Of a stretch of 64,000 nt of DNA, positions 16,577-27,987 are shown piece after piece. Positions within the stretch are counted from its first letter, which is position 1. Every line of letters starts with the position of its first letter. Made by a program: the position numbers and the translations under genes. The notes under the pieces are model-generated. The model had not been told where the DNA came from and searched no databases. It saw only the letters and a list, made by a program, of their open reading frames with translations. Origin of the DNA: JANNSX01 sp041397825 (GTDB taxonomy: Bacteria > Pseudomonadota > Alphaproteobacteria > Rhizobiales > Hyphomicrobiaceae); NCBI GenBank assembly GCA_041397825.1, contig JAWKVX010000002.1, positions 248,001 through 312,000 of the forward strand, in the 5' to 3' direction.

Positions 16577-16678
16577 CGGACATCCAGGTGCAGCGCGAAA
16601 ACGCCGCCGCGGGCCGCTTCAGTCGTTGAGGATGTCTGGGCCTTGAGGTCGGCCGCCCGGCGCACCGATCTCGGCGGT

Positions 16679-17419
16679 TTAGAAGTCCGCGAGCTGCGCT
16701 GCCGCGACGATGGGCCCGACCGCTCCCGTCTGCAGGAGAACGACACAGCCATCGCTTTCAGCTCCCGCGTATTCGCTCTTCGAAACGTGTATCGACTGGG
16801 CTGCTCCGGTCCACCGGCCGATCTCGGTCAGCTTTCTGACGACATTGTAGTAGGTGATGGTCCTGCCCCGGTTCTCACCACGGGCAATCGGAACCTCGAC
16901 GCTGCGGGTCGTCATTGCGAGCAGGATCCTGCCCTCGGCCGGGTCGGCGGCATCGGTTGCCGCGCCGATGTCGACGACGATGTCATCCGCTTCCATTCTG
17001 AGGGCAATCGATGTTCGGCGGGTGCCGAGCTTGGCCTCTGTCGCCGCCATGGCCGCCTCGATATCGGCGAGCCGGCTGCCGACGGCATGCACCAGGCCAT
17101 TGACCACAACCTGTGGCGTGTAGACTTGGCCGTCACCGCGAGCGAGCGCGTAAGACCTCTGGCGCTCGGTGAATTCATGGCTCGCCAGCGTGTCGCGCCA
17201 GCCGAGATAGTCCCAGTAGTCGACCGGCAAGCTCAGTGCGATGACGTCCTGGCGCTTAGCCAGCTCGCCCAGAATCTCGTCCGCTGCCGGGCAACTCGAG
17301 CAGCCCTGGCTGGTGAAAAGCTCGACGACGGCAGGTGGCGAGAGCTGGTCGGCTTGTCCCGGTACCATAGCCGCCATTAGCACCAGCATGGCGACCAGAC
17401 CGGTGCAGGACCTCGCCAC
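16679..17419 (-). CDS. DUF1223 protein, secreted thioredoxin-like
   Basis: 246 residues with a signal peptide ending near residue 23. The family motif VVELFTSQGCSSCPAADEIL carries the CxxC-like CSSC of a thioredoxin fold; SLPVDYWDYLGWRDTLA and YTPQVVVNG follow. The family role is unknown; the fold and location suggest periplasmic redox activity. It lies 94 bases downstream of acnA on the same strand, a pairing that is common in Hyphomicrobiales. Confidence 0.85.
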   Translation of the reverse strand: MARSCTGLVAMLVLMAAMVPGQADQLSPPAVVELFTSQGCSSCPAADEILGELAKRQDVIALSLPVDYWDYLGWRDTLASHEFTERQRSYALARGDGQVYTPQVVVNGLVHAVGSRLADIEAAMAATEAKLGTRRTSIALRMEADDIVVDIGAATDAADPAEGRILLAMTTRSVEVPIARGENRGRTITYYNVVRKLTEIGRWTGAAQSIHVSKSEYAGAESDGCVVLLQTGAVGPIVAAAQLADF

Positions 17420-17513
17420 GTGCCATTCTCCCTGATCGTTCCTAAGCTCAGCGCTCGCCGCGGACTATGCTCACTCGGACTATCAACTGCCACTCACATT
17501 CGGGTGACTCCCA

Positions 17514-20207
<2,694 letters not shown>

Positions 20208-20229
20208 GGGGGCTCCTTTCCTGGCAGGA

Positions 20230-20250
20230 ATCGTGGCGTTCGGCCACGAT
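20230..20250 (-). promoter_or_regulatory. Hairpin in the acnA leader
   Basis: ATCGTGGC-gttcg-GCCACGAT, an eight-base perfect stem and five-base loop, 23 bases upstream of the acnA ATG. It is placed in the expected 5' untranslated region, just before the ribosome binding site. It could be an operator palindrome, an mRNA stabiliser or a regulatory RNA element; the sequence does not decide. Confidence 0.45.
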
Positions 20251-20405
20251 CCGGAGTAGGCGCAACTCGTCCGGTTGCCGGGCTCCGGAAGTTTCCTCCG
20301 GGACCGGTCTTGGCTATGGCGCTTCTGATGCGGCGCCCCTTATATAGGACCGCCTCTCACCAGACCAGTGACCTCCGCCGAGGCCCAGGAGACATCCGAC
20401 ACGCC

Positions 20406-21008
20406 ATGCGCCTGGTTGCCGACCAGCTCTCCGCCGCACGCTCCGGCCGGACTCTCTTCACAGGCGTGAGCTTTGCGCTGGCCGATGGCGATGGTCTGCT
20501 GTTGACCGGTCCCAATGGCTCGGGGAAGACGACACTGCTCCGTGTCCTCGCGGGGTTCCTCGCGCCATCCGCCGGCGCAGTCTCGCTCGAGGGACAGGAG
20601 GGCGAGCCCGGCGAGCACTGCCATTTCGTTGGCCATCTGCCGCAGAGCAAGGCTGGCCTGTCGGTGCGCGACAACCTCGACTTCGATGCCCGGTTTCTTG
20701 GCGGCGGTCAGATGAATCGGGTGGATACGGCGCTGGCCGAGCTGGGATTGGCGGGACTGGAGGATATCCGTGCCGGCTACCTTTCGGCGGGTCAGCGCCG
20801 GCGACTGGCCCTGGCTCGGCTGCTCGTCGCCAACCGTCCGGTCTGGCTTCTCGACGAGCCGAGCGTCTCGCTCGATCAGGCCTCTGTCGATGTGTTGGCC
20901 CGGCTGATCGCCGCGCATCGCCAAGCGGGTGGCATCGTCGTCGCGGCGACCCATGTGCCGCTCGGGCTCACGGGCACGACGTCCTTGAGGCTGGGTGGCG
21001 GCTCATGA
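20406..21008 (+). CDS. ccmA: Cytochrome c maturation ATPase CcmA
   Basis: 200 residues from ATG 20406; the frame is open to 20310 but the family starts at RLVADQLS. ABC ATPase with Walker A GPNGSGKTT, signature LSAGQRRRLALARLL, Walker B VWLLDEPSVSLD. Works with CcmB and CcmC to release haem-loaded CcmE. First gene of ccmABCDG, linked to ccmB by an ATGA overlap. ccmE, ccmF and ccmH are not in the window. TTATAT at 20339-20344 could be a -10 element. Confidence 0.95.
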   Translation: MRLVADQLSAARSGRTLFTGVSFALADGDGLLLTGPNGSGKTTLLRVLAGFLAPSAGAVSLEGQEGEPGEHCHFVGHLPQSKAGLSVRDNLDFDARFLGGGQMNRVDTALAELGLAGLEDIRAGYLSAGQRRRLALARLLVANRPVWLLDEPSVSLDQASVDVLARLIAAHRQAGGIVVAATHVPLGLTGTTSLRLGGGS

Positions 21009-21673
21009 GCGCCTTCCTGGCCCTCGTCTCGCGCGATCTTCGCATCGCCTTCAAGGACGGCGGTGCCATAGGCATCGCGCTCGGCTTCTACCTGGTCGTG
21101 GTCGCTATCGTTCCCATAGGGCTCGGTCCCGATCTCAATCTGCTCTCGCGCATCGGCCCGGGGCTCTTGTGGGTGGCTCTCCTCCTGTCGGCGCTCCTGT
21201 CGGTCGACCGCATCTTTCACAATGACCTCGAAGACGGCACGCTCGAGGTCATCGCCCTCGGACCTTTGCCGCTCGAGCTCGTGGCAACCGCCAAGGCGCT
21301 GGCGCATTGGCTCTCGACAGCGCTGCCGCTGGTGCTGCTGGCGCCCATTCTCGGGCTCCTGCTCAACCTCGAGGCCGGAGCCTACCCGGCTATTGTGCTC
21401 ACCATGCTGATTGGCTCACCCGCGGTCAGCTTTCTCGGTGCCCTGGGTGCGGCCTTGACGCTCGGCTTGCGGCGTGGCGGTCTTCTAGTGGCGTTGCTGA
21501 TCTTGCCACTTTATGTGCCTATCCTGATCTTCGGCGTGGCCAGCGTCGACCGCATGCTGTCGGCCCTCGAGCCCTCGTCGCAGCCGCTCTTGATTTTGGC
21601 GGCACTCGCCATAGCTACCGTCGTGCTCGTGCCGCTCGCTGCGGCTCAGGCGCTGCGGGTAAACCTGGGCTGA
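21005..21673 (+). CDS. ccmB: Haem exporter subunit CcmB
   Basis: 222 residues with six hydrophobic segments. FLALVSRDLRIAFKDGGAI at the N-terminus and the region DRIFHNDLEDGTLEVIALGPLPLELV are CcmB hallmarks. Inner-membrane partner of CcmA. Overlaps ccmA by four bases. Confidence 0.95.
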   Translation: MSAFLALVSRDLRIAFKDGGAIGIALGFYLVVVAIVPIGLGPDLNLLSRIGPGLLWVALLLSALLSVDRIFHNDLEDGTLEVIALGPLPLELVATAKALAHWLSTALPLVLLAPILGLLLNLEAGAYPAIVLTMLIGSPAVSFLGALGAALTLGLRRGGLLVALLILPLYVPILIFGVASVDRMLSALEPSSQPLLILAALAIATVVLVPLAAAQALRVNLG

Positions 21674-21709
21674 TTGCCCGTCTTGCGGTCAAGGGATAGG
21701 AAGGTGGCC

Positions 21710-22447
21710 ATGTACAGCCTCGCCAATCCACAGCGCTTCATGAGCCTGTCCGGGCGCGTCCTGCCGTTCGTTGCCATCCTGGCCGTCATCACGCTCGCGG
21801 TCGGGCTCTACATGGCGTTCAGCGCGCCGCCCGATTTCCGACAGGGCGAGACGGTGCGCATCATGTACATCCATGTACCCTCCGCCTGGCTCGCCATGAT
21901 GGCCTATATGATGATCGCCATTGCCGGGCTGGGCGTGCTCATCTGGCGACATCCGCTGGCCGACGTCGCCGCCAAGGCCGCGGCTCCGCTTGGGGCGGCC
22001 TTCACCTTCCTGGCGCTCGTCACCGGATCGCTCTGGGGCAAACCGATGTGGGGCACCTACTGGCAGTGGGATGCGCGAATGACCTCGATGCTGGTGCTGT
22101 TGTTTCTCTACCTCGGCCTGATGGCGCTTCGCAGCGCCATGGAGGATGCTTCGCGGGCCAGCCGCGTCACGGCCATTCTCGCCCTGGTCGGGGCCATCAA
22201 CATCCCGATCATCAAATTCTCGGTCGATTGGTGGGAGACCCTGCATCAGCCGGCCAGCGTCTTCCGCATGAGCGGGTCCACCATCCACCCCGATCTGCTC
22301 TGGCCGCTCATGGTCATGGCCGTGGGCTTCACCCTGCTGTTCTTCGCATTGCATCTGGCGGCGATGCGCAACGAAATCATGAGGCGCCGTGCCATCGGCC
22401 TGCAGCTCCGCCGTGTCGACAACGCCGCGGCCGCGCTCGCGACCTGA
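21710..22447 (+). CDS. ccmC: Haem handling protein CcmC
   Basis: 245 residues from ATG 21710, which has AGGAAGG upstream; a TTG at 21674 would also be open. Six membrane helices. The WWxWD-type haem motif appears as GTYWQWDARMTS, and the external histidines as YIHVPSAW and TLHQPASV. It loads haem onto CcmE. Third gene of the ccm operon. Confidence 0.95.
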   Translation: MYSLANPQRFMSLSGRVLPFVAILAVITLAVGLYMAFSAPPDFRQGETVRIMYIHVPSAWLAMMAYMMIAIAGLGVLIWRHPLADVAAKAAAPLGAAFTFLALVTGSLWGKPMWGTYWQWDARMTSMLVLLFLYLGLMALRSAMEDASRASRVTAILALVGAINIPIIKFSVDWWETLHQPASVFRMSGSTIHPDLLWPLMVMAVGFTLLFFALHLAAMRNEIMRRRAIGLQLRRVDNAAAALAT

Positions 22448-22454
22448 GGCCGCC

Positions 22455-22634
22455 ATGCCCGATCTCGGTCCGCACGCGATGTTCATCTGGAGTGCCTATG
22501 GGGTGGTCGCCCTCGTCCTGGCCGTGCTCGTGCTCTGGATCCTCGCCGACGGCCGCCGTCAGCGCGCGCTCTTGCAGCGGCTGGAGGGCGAAGGGCTGAG
22601 GCGCAGCGACCGATCGGAGAGGGCGACCCGATGA
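22455..22634 (+). CDS. ccmD: Haem exporter protein CcmD
   Basis: 59 residues, one membrane helix. HAMFIWSAYGVVALVLAVLVL followed by a basic cytoplasmic tail is the family pattern. CcmD helps release holo-CcmE from CcmABC. Start at ATG 22455, seven bases after the ccmC stop; stop overlaps ccmG in an ATGA. Confidence 0.92.
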   Translation: MPDLGPHAMFIWSAYGVVALVLAVLVLWILADGRRQRALLQRLEGEGLRRSDRSERATR

Positions 22635-23227
22635 CGGAAGAGACTGCGCAGCCATCGAGACCTTCGAGTCGTCGGCGTCTTTGGCTCGCCTTGCCGCTCG
22701 TGGTCTTCGCAGGCATGGCGCTGGTTTTCAAGCTGGCTTTGACCACGGGTGATCCCTCCAAGCTGCCATCGGCGCTGATCGGCAAGCCGGTGCCGGTATT
22801 CGTACTGCCGGCCGTCGACGGATTGCTGCGAGATGGAGTTGAGGTCCCGGGGTTCCGATCGGAGGATCTCTCGAAGGGGCAGGTGAGCGTCCTCAACGTC
22901 TTCGCCTCGTGGTGTGGGCCCTGCCACGAGGAGCATCCTGTTCTGATGCAGCTTGCTGCCCGAACCGGCTTTCAGCTGGTCGGCCTGAGCTACAAGGACG
23001 ACCCCGCCGACGCCCGCCGCTTTCTCGGCAAGCTGGGCAATCCTTACGTCATGGTCGGACAGGATGCCAAAGGACGGGTGGCCCTTGATTTCGGCGTGTA
23101 TGGTGTGCCTGAGACCTTCGTCGTCGATGCGAAGGGTCGCATCGCCTACAAGCATGTTGGTCCCTTGACGGACGAGACGGTCAGGACCGGTCTGCTACCG
23201 GCTATTGCGGCGGCCGCAAAAAATTGA
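22631..23227 (+). CDS. ccmG: Thiol:disulfide oxidoreductase CcmG/DsbE
   Basis: 198 residues. N-terminal membrane anchor (about 17-38), then a thioredoxin fold in the periplasm with FASWCGPCHEEHP as active site and the cis-proline segment GVYGVPETFVVD. Reduces apocytochrome c or CcmH for haem attachment. Last gene of the ccm operon; a bidirectional-looking hairpin follows. Confidence 0.95.
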   Translation: MTEETAQPSRPSSRRRLWLALPLVVFAGMALVFKLALTTGDPSKLPSALIGKPVPVFVLPAVDGLLRDGVEVPGFRSEDLSKGQVSVLNVFASWCGPCHEEHPVLMQLAARTGFQLVGLSYKDDPADARRFLGKLGNPYVMVGQDAKGRVALDFGVYGVPETFVVDAKGRIAYKHVGPLTDETVRTGLLPAIAAAAKN

Positions 23228-23230
23228 ACA

Positions 23231-23251
23231 CTGGGCCGATGCTCGGCCCAG
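23231..23251. terminator. Bidirectional terminator between ccmG and the marR gene
   Basis: CTGGGCCGA-tgc-TCGGCCCAG is a perfect nine-base stem with a three-base loop. The plus-strand side is preceded by an A-tract, so on the minus strand a T-rich stretch follows the hairpin. It sits in the short gap between two convergent genes. Confidence 0.75.
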
Positions 23252-23286
23252 CGCCCTCTCGTCATTCAACCCTTCGCGAAATGTAC

Positions 23287-23730
23287 TCAAGCCGCTCGCT
23301 GGATCTCGGCGCTGGCAATCAATGCCAGGCTTTCGAGGAACAGCTTGCGCTTGTCGGCAGGTAGTGCGCCGAGCACCCGCTGGTCGGCGCTGTTGGCCGC
23401 GGCGACCGTATCGGAGAGGGCCTGCCGGCCCTTCTCGCTCAAGCGGACGGCGTAGGCCCGCTGATCCTCTTTCGTCCGACGGCGGAGCACGAGACCCTTC
23501 TTGATCATGCGCCGGACGACGTCAGCAAGCGTCGACCGGTCGATTCCCGTACGCTCGACGAGATCAGTCTGACTCACGCCCTCGTTCTCGGACAATGCCA
23601 GAAGAATGGCGAACTGGCGAGGCGTCAGCCCCTTGCCGCCGATCGCCGAATCGAAGATCTCGGCGGCCCTTTGACCTGCCCTGTGCAGCAGGTGAACTGG
23701 CGAGGCATCGAGCGATGTGTTGGTTTTCAT
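23287..23730 (-). CDS. MarR-family transcriptional regulator
   Basis: 147 residues from ATG 23730 (a TTG at 23763 is also in frame). The winged-helix core is LTPRQFAILLALSENEGVSQTDLVERTGIDRSTLADVVRRM, shown here over about residues 45-85 and followed by the wing KKGLVLRRRTKEDQRAYAV. Dimeric repressor of the MarR type. The ligand and target genes are unknown; MarR members usually control a neighbouring gene, but the adjacent genes here are housekeeping. Confidence 0.88.
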   Translation of the reverse strand: MKTNTSLDASPVHLLHRAGQRAAEIFDSAIGGKGLTPRQFAILLALSENEGVSQTDLVERTGIDRSTLADVVRRMIKKGLVLRRRTKEDQRAYAVRLSEKGRQALSDTVAAANSADQRVLGALPADKRKLFLESLALIASAEIQRAA

Positions 23731-23908
23731 GGTCGTCCCGTGGACCTCTTCCTTGGGCGCCAAATCGACTGCCGAGAACGCGGGCCGTCAGAGCTGCACG
23801 ATTTGCTCTGTAGTCGCCGCAAAATGGTCGCCGATGAAGCTTGGCGCGAATTGGAGGCAAAATTGAGCGCCGATCTCGTCAAATTTGCCCGAATGCAGTG
23901 TATAGCGT

Positions 23909-24562
23909 TTATGATCGAAATGAGGAAGACCTGTTTTGCCCATTCGTTGCAGAATTGTTGCCGTTTGCACCGGATTCAACAGGCGGGTGCCGCTGGATGA
24001 GAGGCACCTGCGCCAAGGCAAAAATAAACGTCAGGGGTAATACGCCGAAGACCTTGAAAGTTACCCAGGCATCCGTCGAAAGCGATCGCCAGACAATCTC
24101 GTTGAGGATGGCCAGTGCAAGGAAGAAGCAGCCCCAGCGAAACTGCATTTTCCGCCATCCGAGGTCGGTCAATTGGAAGACCTCGCCGAACAACTGCTTC
24201 CAGACAACCCAATTGAACGCGAGTCCAACAAGTGCAACTGCCGCGAATAGTAAATACACCAGCGTCGGCTTGACCTTGATGAAGGTCTCGTCTGCCAGCA
24301 GGAGGGTGAGACCGCCGAAGACGACGACGAAGACGGCCGTGACCAACGGCAGGATGCCCACCTTGCCGAGCAGGATCCGCTCGGCAGCGAGAGCCGCAAG
24401 TGTGACCGGAATGAAAGCCGCGGTCGCCGCGAAGATCCCAGCAAAGGCATAGACGGCGAAGAAGATCAGCAGGGGGCCGAACTCGAGCAGGGGCTTCAGA
24501 CCTGAAGGCGTGGGCTGCGCGTCGGGTTGCTCGCGAGTGCTCGTTGTCTCTCTATCGGTCAT
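23909..24562 (-). CDS. Septation protein A (IspZ/YciB) paralogue 2
   Basis: 217 residues with five to six hydrophobic segments. LKPLLEFGPLLIFFAVYAFAG at the N-terminus and LTDLGWRKMQFRWGCFFLALAILNE are characteristic of YciB, an inner-membrane protein needed for normal septation. It is shorter and less typical than the neighbouring paralogue and carries a polar tail (SGANGNNSATNG). Second of two tandem copies. Confidence 0.88.
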   Translation of the reverse strand: MTDRETTSTREQPDAQPTPSGLKPLLEFGPLLIFFAVYAFAGIFAATAAFIPVTLAALAAERILLGKVGILPLVTAVFVVVFGGLTLLLADETFIKVKPTLVYLLFAAVALVGLAFNWVVWKQLFGEVFQLTDLGWRKMQFRWGCFFLALAILNEIVWRSLSTDAWVTFKVFGVLPLTFIFALAQVPLIQRHPPVESGANGNNSATNGQNRSSSFRS

Positions 24563-24686
24563 GGGGCAAAGGCTCCGCGCATGGCGACTGACGGGACCGC
24601 AACCCGATCATTCCTGATCGAAGGCCGGGCCGGAGAATGGCCGGCGCCGACGCTCCAGAGCGATCGCCGGACGTCGTGGTGCTGGC

Positions 24687-25373
24687 TCACTCGGTTTCGT
24701 GCTGTGAGGCTCTGAGGCTCGCCGGCTCGCGCGCGGTAGAGCCCGAATGTCGATAGGTGCCATCGAAGAAGTCTGCGATGGCGTCGAATGTGTGATCGAC
24801 GGGGGCGCCCGGCAGCCGATGCCGGCGGACGAGCGGAATCTGCCAGAGGCCGTAGAGGATCGTGATCGGCATCAAACCGAAGGCTTTGAAGGCGGCCCAG
24901 AACTCCGTCGCCGTCCGCGGTGCGTCGGGCCAGACCAGGTTGGCGCCGCGCCACACGGCCTCGTTCAAGAAAGCGACAAAGATGAAGTACCACATCCAAC
25001 GCCAGGTGACGGCGCGCCAGCCCTTCTCGGTCAGATTGAGGTCTTCTCCGAGCAGCGGCTTCAATAGCGGCTTGTTGATCATCAAGCCGCCAAGCAGGAT
25101 CGAGGCGAACAGGAAGCCGACGATGGTCGGCTTGAGCTTCACGAATAGCGGATCGGTCCAGTAGATCGTCATGGCGCCGAATAGCAGGCCGGTCGCCGCC
25201 GTGATCAGGGCCATCAAGGCGATCGAGCGCCAGATCCACCAGATGATCGCCATCGAGATGACGGTCGTGCCCATCATGACAGCGGTGCCGACATAGACGT
25301 CGTACCGCTCGGTGAAGACGAAGAACAGCCCGAGCGGCAAGAACTCCAGCACCAGCTTGTAGATAAGCTTCAT
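24687..25373 (-). CDS. ispZ: Septation protein A (IspZ/YciB) paralogue 1
   Basis: 228 residues. The N-terminal KLVLEFLPLGLFFVFTERY, then VKLKPTIVGFLFASILLGG and LTEKGWRAVTWRWMWYFIF with LNEAVWR, match the family closely. Polytopic inner-membrane protein implicated in septation and envelope homeostasis. Placed 84 bases after ftsY on the same strand, the usual alphaproteobacterial position, so this is the likely orthologue; the second copy 124 bases downstream is probably a duplication. Confidence 0.92.
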   Translation of the reverse strand: MKLIYKLVLEFLPLGLFFVFTERYDVYVGTAVMMGTTVISMAIIWWIWRSIALMALITAATGLLFGAMTIYWTDPLFVKLKPTIVGFLFASILLGGLMINKPLLKPLLGEDLNLTEKGWRAVTWRWMWYFIFVAFLNEAVWRGANLVWPDAPRTATEFWAAFKAFGLMPITILYGLWQIPLVRRHRLPGAPVDHTFDAIADFFDGTYRHSGSTAREPASLRASQHETE

Positions 25374-25457
25374 CTCGCTACGACAGCCTTCTGCTTTGCC
25401 GGGTCAATCCGATAATGTTATTCTCACTTTGTAAAGAGGCCGTTTTCTGACTGCCTC

Positions 25458-26546
25458 TCAGGCTCCGGCGATCGCTGCCGCAAATTCCTCCGCATCGAAC
25501 GCCTGCAAATCCTCCGTGCCCTCGCCGACACCGATGGCATGGACAGGCAACCCGAAGCGCTCTGCAATGGCGACCAGAATGCCGCCTCGGGCCGTACCGT
25601 CGAGCTTCGTCATCACCAAGCCGGTCACGCCGGCGATTTTCGCGAACACCTCGACCTGTTGCAACGCATTCTGGCCGGTCGTAGCATCGAGCACGAGAAC
25701 CACGTTGTGCGGCGCGCTCGGGTCGACCTTGCGCAGGACGCGTACGATCTTCTCCAGCTCCGCCATGAGATCGGACTTGTTCTGCAGCCGTCCAGCCGTG
25801 TCGATCAGCAGGACATCGGCGCGATCCTTCCTAGCCGTTGTCAATGCATCGTAGGCGAGGCTCGCGGCATCGGCTCCGACAGCCCCTGCGACGACCGCCG
25901 CTCCGGTCCTCTCTCCCCAGATCTTGAGCTGGTCGATGGCGGCGGCCCGGAATGTATCGCCGGCGGCCAGCACGACAGACTTGCCCTCCGCCCGGAACCG
26001 GTGCGCCAGCTTGCCGATCGTCGTGGTCTTGCCGGTACCGTTGACCCCCACCACCAAGATGACATGGGGTCTGTTCTCACCATCGACAAGGAGCGGCCGG
26101 GCTGCCGGCTCGAGAACCTCGGCCACCTCCTCGGCCAGAACCCTGCGCACATCTTCGGCGGAAATTTCCTTGGCGTAGCGTTCCGACTTCAGGCGCTCGG
26201 AGATGCGATGCGCCGTCTCCAATCCGAGGTCGGCCTGAATCAACAGATCTTCGAGCTCCTCAAGCGTCGCCTGATCGAGCTTTCGCTTCGTGAAGACGCC
26301 GACGATGCCATCGGTCAGCTTGGAGGAGGTTTTTGTCAGGCCTTGGCGCAGTTTTTGGAACCAACCCCGCTGCGCTGCCGGCATCTCGGCGATCACGGCA
26401 GGGACCGTCTCGCCGGGCGACTCGGCGACCGGCGGCGCTGTGGTCGCGGTGGACGCCGGCTCGGTCTTGGGCTCGGCCGGCTCGCCTCTCGACTCGCCGA
26501 ACAGGCGGCTTAGGAAGCCGCGCTTCCTGGGGGCGTCGGCGGTCAC
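25458..26546 (-). CDS. ftsY: Signal recognition particle receptor FtsY
   Basis: 362 residues from GTG 26546, which overlaps the mtaB stop (GTGA). The open frame extends much further but only as a shadow of mtaB. Domains: acidic, disordered A-region (about 15-55), then N domain and G domain with GVNGTGKTTTIGKLA (G1), LIDTAGRLQNKSDLM (G3), and TKLDGTARGGILV (G4). GTPase that docks SRP and nascent chains to the Sec translocon. Confidence 0.96.
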   Translation of the reverse strand: MTADAPRKRGFLSRLFGESRGEPAEPKTEPASTATTAPPVAESPGETVPAVIAEMPAAQRGWFQKLRQGLTKTSSKLTDGIVGVFTKRKLDQATLEELEDLLIQADLGLETAHRISERLKSERYAKEISAEDVRRVLAEEVAEVLEPAARPLLVDGENRPHVILVVGVNGTGKTTTIGKLAHRFRAEGKSVVLAAGDTFRAAAIDQLKIWGERTGAAVVAGAVGADAASLAYDALTTARKDRADVLLIDTAGRLQNKSDLMAELEKIVRVLRKVDPSAPHNVVLVLDATTGQNALQQVEVFAKIAGVTGLVMTKLDGTARGGILVAIAERFGLPVHAIGVGEGTEDLQAFDAEEFAAAIAGA

Positions 26547-27814
26547 GAGAGCGCCTGCCCGACAAGTTGATGGCCGATGCGACCGGTGACGGTCAGGTCG
26601 ACGAGGCTGCCGGGGGGAACGGACGGGTCCAGCTTGATCTCGGCGAATTGGGGCGTTCGCCCGATGCCGGGGCGCTCGACGAGTGCCGTACGGACTGTGC
26701 CGATCTCGCCGTCGAGGAACCTCTCGAGTGCGTGAGCGCCGGCCACGCGCAGGCGTCTGGCCCGCTCTTGGACGACGGGCCGCGCAACCTGAGGCATGCG
26801 CGCAGCCGGTGTTCCCCGCCGGGGAGAGAATGGAAAGACGTGCAGATAGGTCAGCCCGCAGGCCTCGACGATCTCGAGCGAGCCTTCGAACATGGCCTCC
26901 GTCTCCGTCGGAAAGCCGGCAATCAAGTCGGCGCCGAGGACGATGTCCGGCCGGCTGCGGCGGACCTCCTCGGCAAAACGGATGGCGTGGTCCCGGTTGT
27001 GCCGGCGCTTCATGCGCTTCAGCGTGAGATCGTGGCCGGCCTGCAGCGACAGATGCAGATGCGGCATAAGCCGGCTTTCGCCGGAAATCGCCTCGATCAG
27101 CGCTGCATCGGCCTCGATCGAATCGATCGAGGAAAGCCGGAGCCGCTCCAGCTCCGGCACGAGGCTGAGGACCTTCTGCACGAGCTTGCCGAGGGTCATC
27201 CGGCCGGGCAGATCGCTGCCATAGGCGGTGATGTCGACGCCGGTCAGTACGATCTCCTTGTGGCCGGATTCGACCAACGATCGAACGCGGCTTACGACCT
27301 CGCCTGCCGGCACCGAGCGCGACGGTCCGCGGCCGTAGGGGATGATGCAGAACGTGCAACGGTGATCGCAACCATTCTGCACCTCGACATAGGCGCGCGC
27401 TCGGCCACCAAATCCCGTCAAGAGGTGGCCGGCGGTCTCCCTCACAGACATGATGTCGTTGACAAGTACGCGGGGCCCGCCGGGCCGACCCAGGGCCTTC
27501 AGGCTCTCGGGACGAAGCTTCTCGCCGTTGCCGATCACGTGGTCAACCTCAAGCATGGCGGCGAAACGTTCCGGCTCGATCTGGGCGGCGCAGCCGGTGA
27601 CGACGATCCGGCGCCCGGGGTTCTCGCGATGGGCCTTGCGGATGGCCTGCTCGGCCTGTCGGACCGCTTCCTTGGTCACGGCGCAGGTGTTGAAGACGAT
27701 GGCATCCTCGAGCCCCGCCGCCATGGCGTTCGCGCGCATGACCTCGGACTCGTAAGCATTGAGCCGGCAGCCAAACGTCACAATGTCCGGCACTCTGGTG
27801 GCCGTGTCCTGCAT
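26543..27814 (-). CDS. mtaB: tRNA t6A37 methylthiotransferase MtaB
   Basis: 423 residues from ATG 27814. Radical-SAM methylthiotransferase that makes ms2t6A37 in tRNA. N-terminal UPF0004 domain with VTFGCRLNAYESE and VFNTCAVTKEAVRQ, radical SAM motif CDHRCTFCIIPYGRG, and a C-terminal TRAM-like region. Start chosen to match family length; the frame is open upstream. Followed by ftsY with a four-base overlap. The frequently adjacent dapF is not seen here. Confidence 0.95.
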   Translation of the reverse strand: MQDTATRVPDIVTFGCRLNAYESEVMRANAMAAGLEDAIVFNTCAVTKEAVRQAEQAIRKAHRENPGRRIVVTGCAAQIEPERFAAMLEVDHVIGNGEKLRPESLKALGRPGGPRVLVNDIMSVRETAGHLLTGFGGRARAYVEVQNGCDHRCTFCIIPYGRGPSRSVPAGEVVSRVRSLVESGHKEIVLTGVDITAYGSDLPGRMTLGKLVQKVLSLVPELERLRLSSIDSIEADAALIEAISGESRLMPHLHLSLQAGHDLTLKRMKRRHNRDHAIRFAEEVRRSRPDIVLGADLIAGFPTETEAMFEGSLEIVEACGLTYLHVFPFSPRRGTPAARMPQVARPVVQERARRLRVAGAHALERFLDGEIGTVRTALVERPGIGRTPQFAEIKLDPSVPPGSLVDLTVTGRIGHQLVGQALS

Positions 27815-27987
27815 GTCCTCTGTCTCGGAAGGGCGGAGCACCGCGGCCCCGGGCCCGAACGGGACGCTTACACCAACATAAGCTTGATCGCAAAGGCGGA
27901 AACCGCGAAATCGTGATCGACAGCACCACAAAGATATTGGATCGAGGCTTCGAGATCGGTCATGCTTCGGGATGAAACGGAGGCGCC

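Larger units (their letters stand above)
15938..16678. other. 741-base intergenic region with AT-rich start and two plus-strand terminators
   Basis: The gap lies between two minus-strand genes (DUF2794 and DUF1223) and holds no convincing coding frame. The first part (about 16025-16110) is strikingly AT-rich for this genome. The rest contains two structured segments, each ending in a hairpin plus T-run readable only on the plus strand. The two segments are listed separately as candidate RNAs. Confidence 0.7.

Noticed and set aside
16285..16629. 114-codon plus-strand frame across the two terminators
   Set aside because: It would read through two strong terminators; no ribosome site and codon use unlike the neighbours.
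26333..27916. 527-codon plus-strand frame
   Set aside because: Antisense to ftsY and mtaB, both of which show clear motifs.
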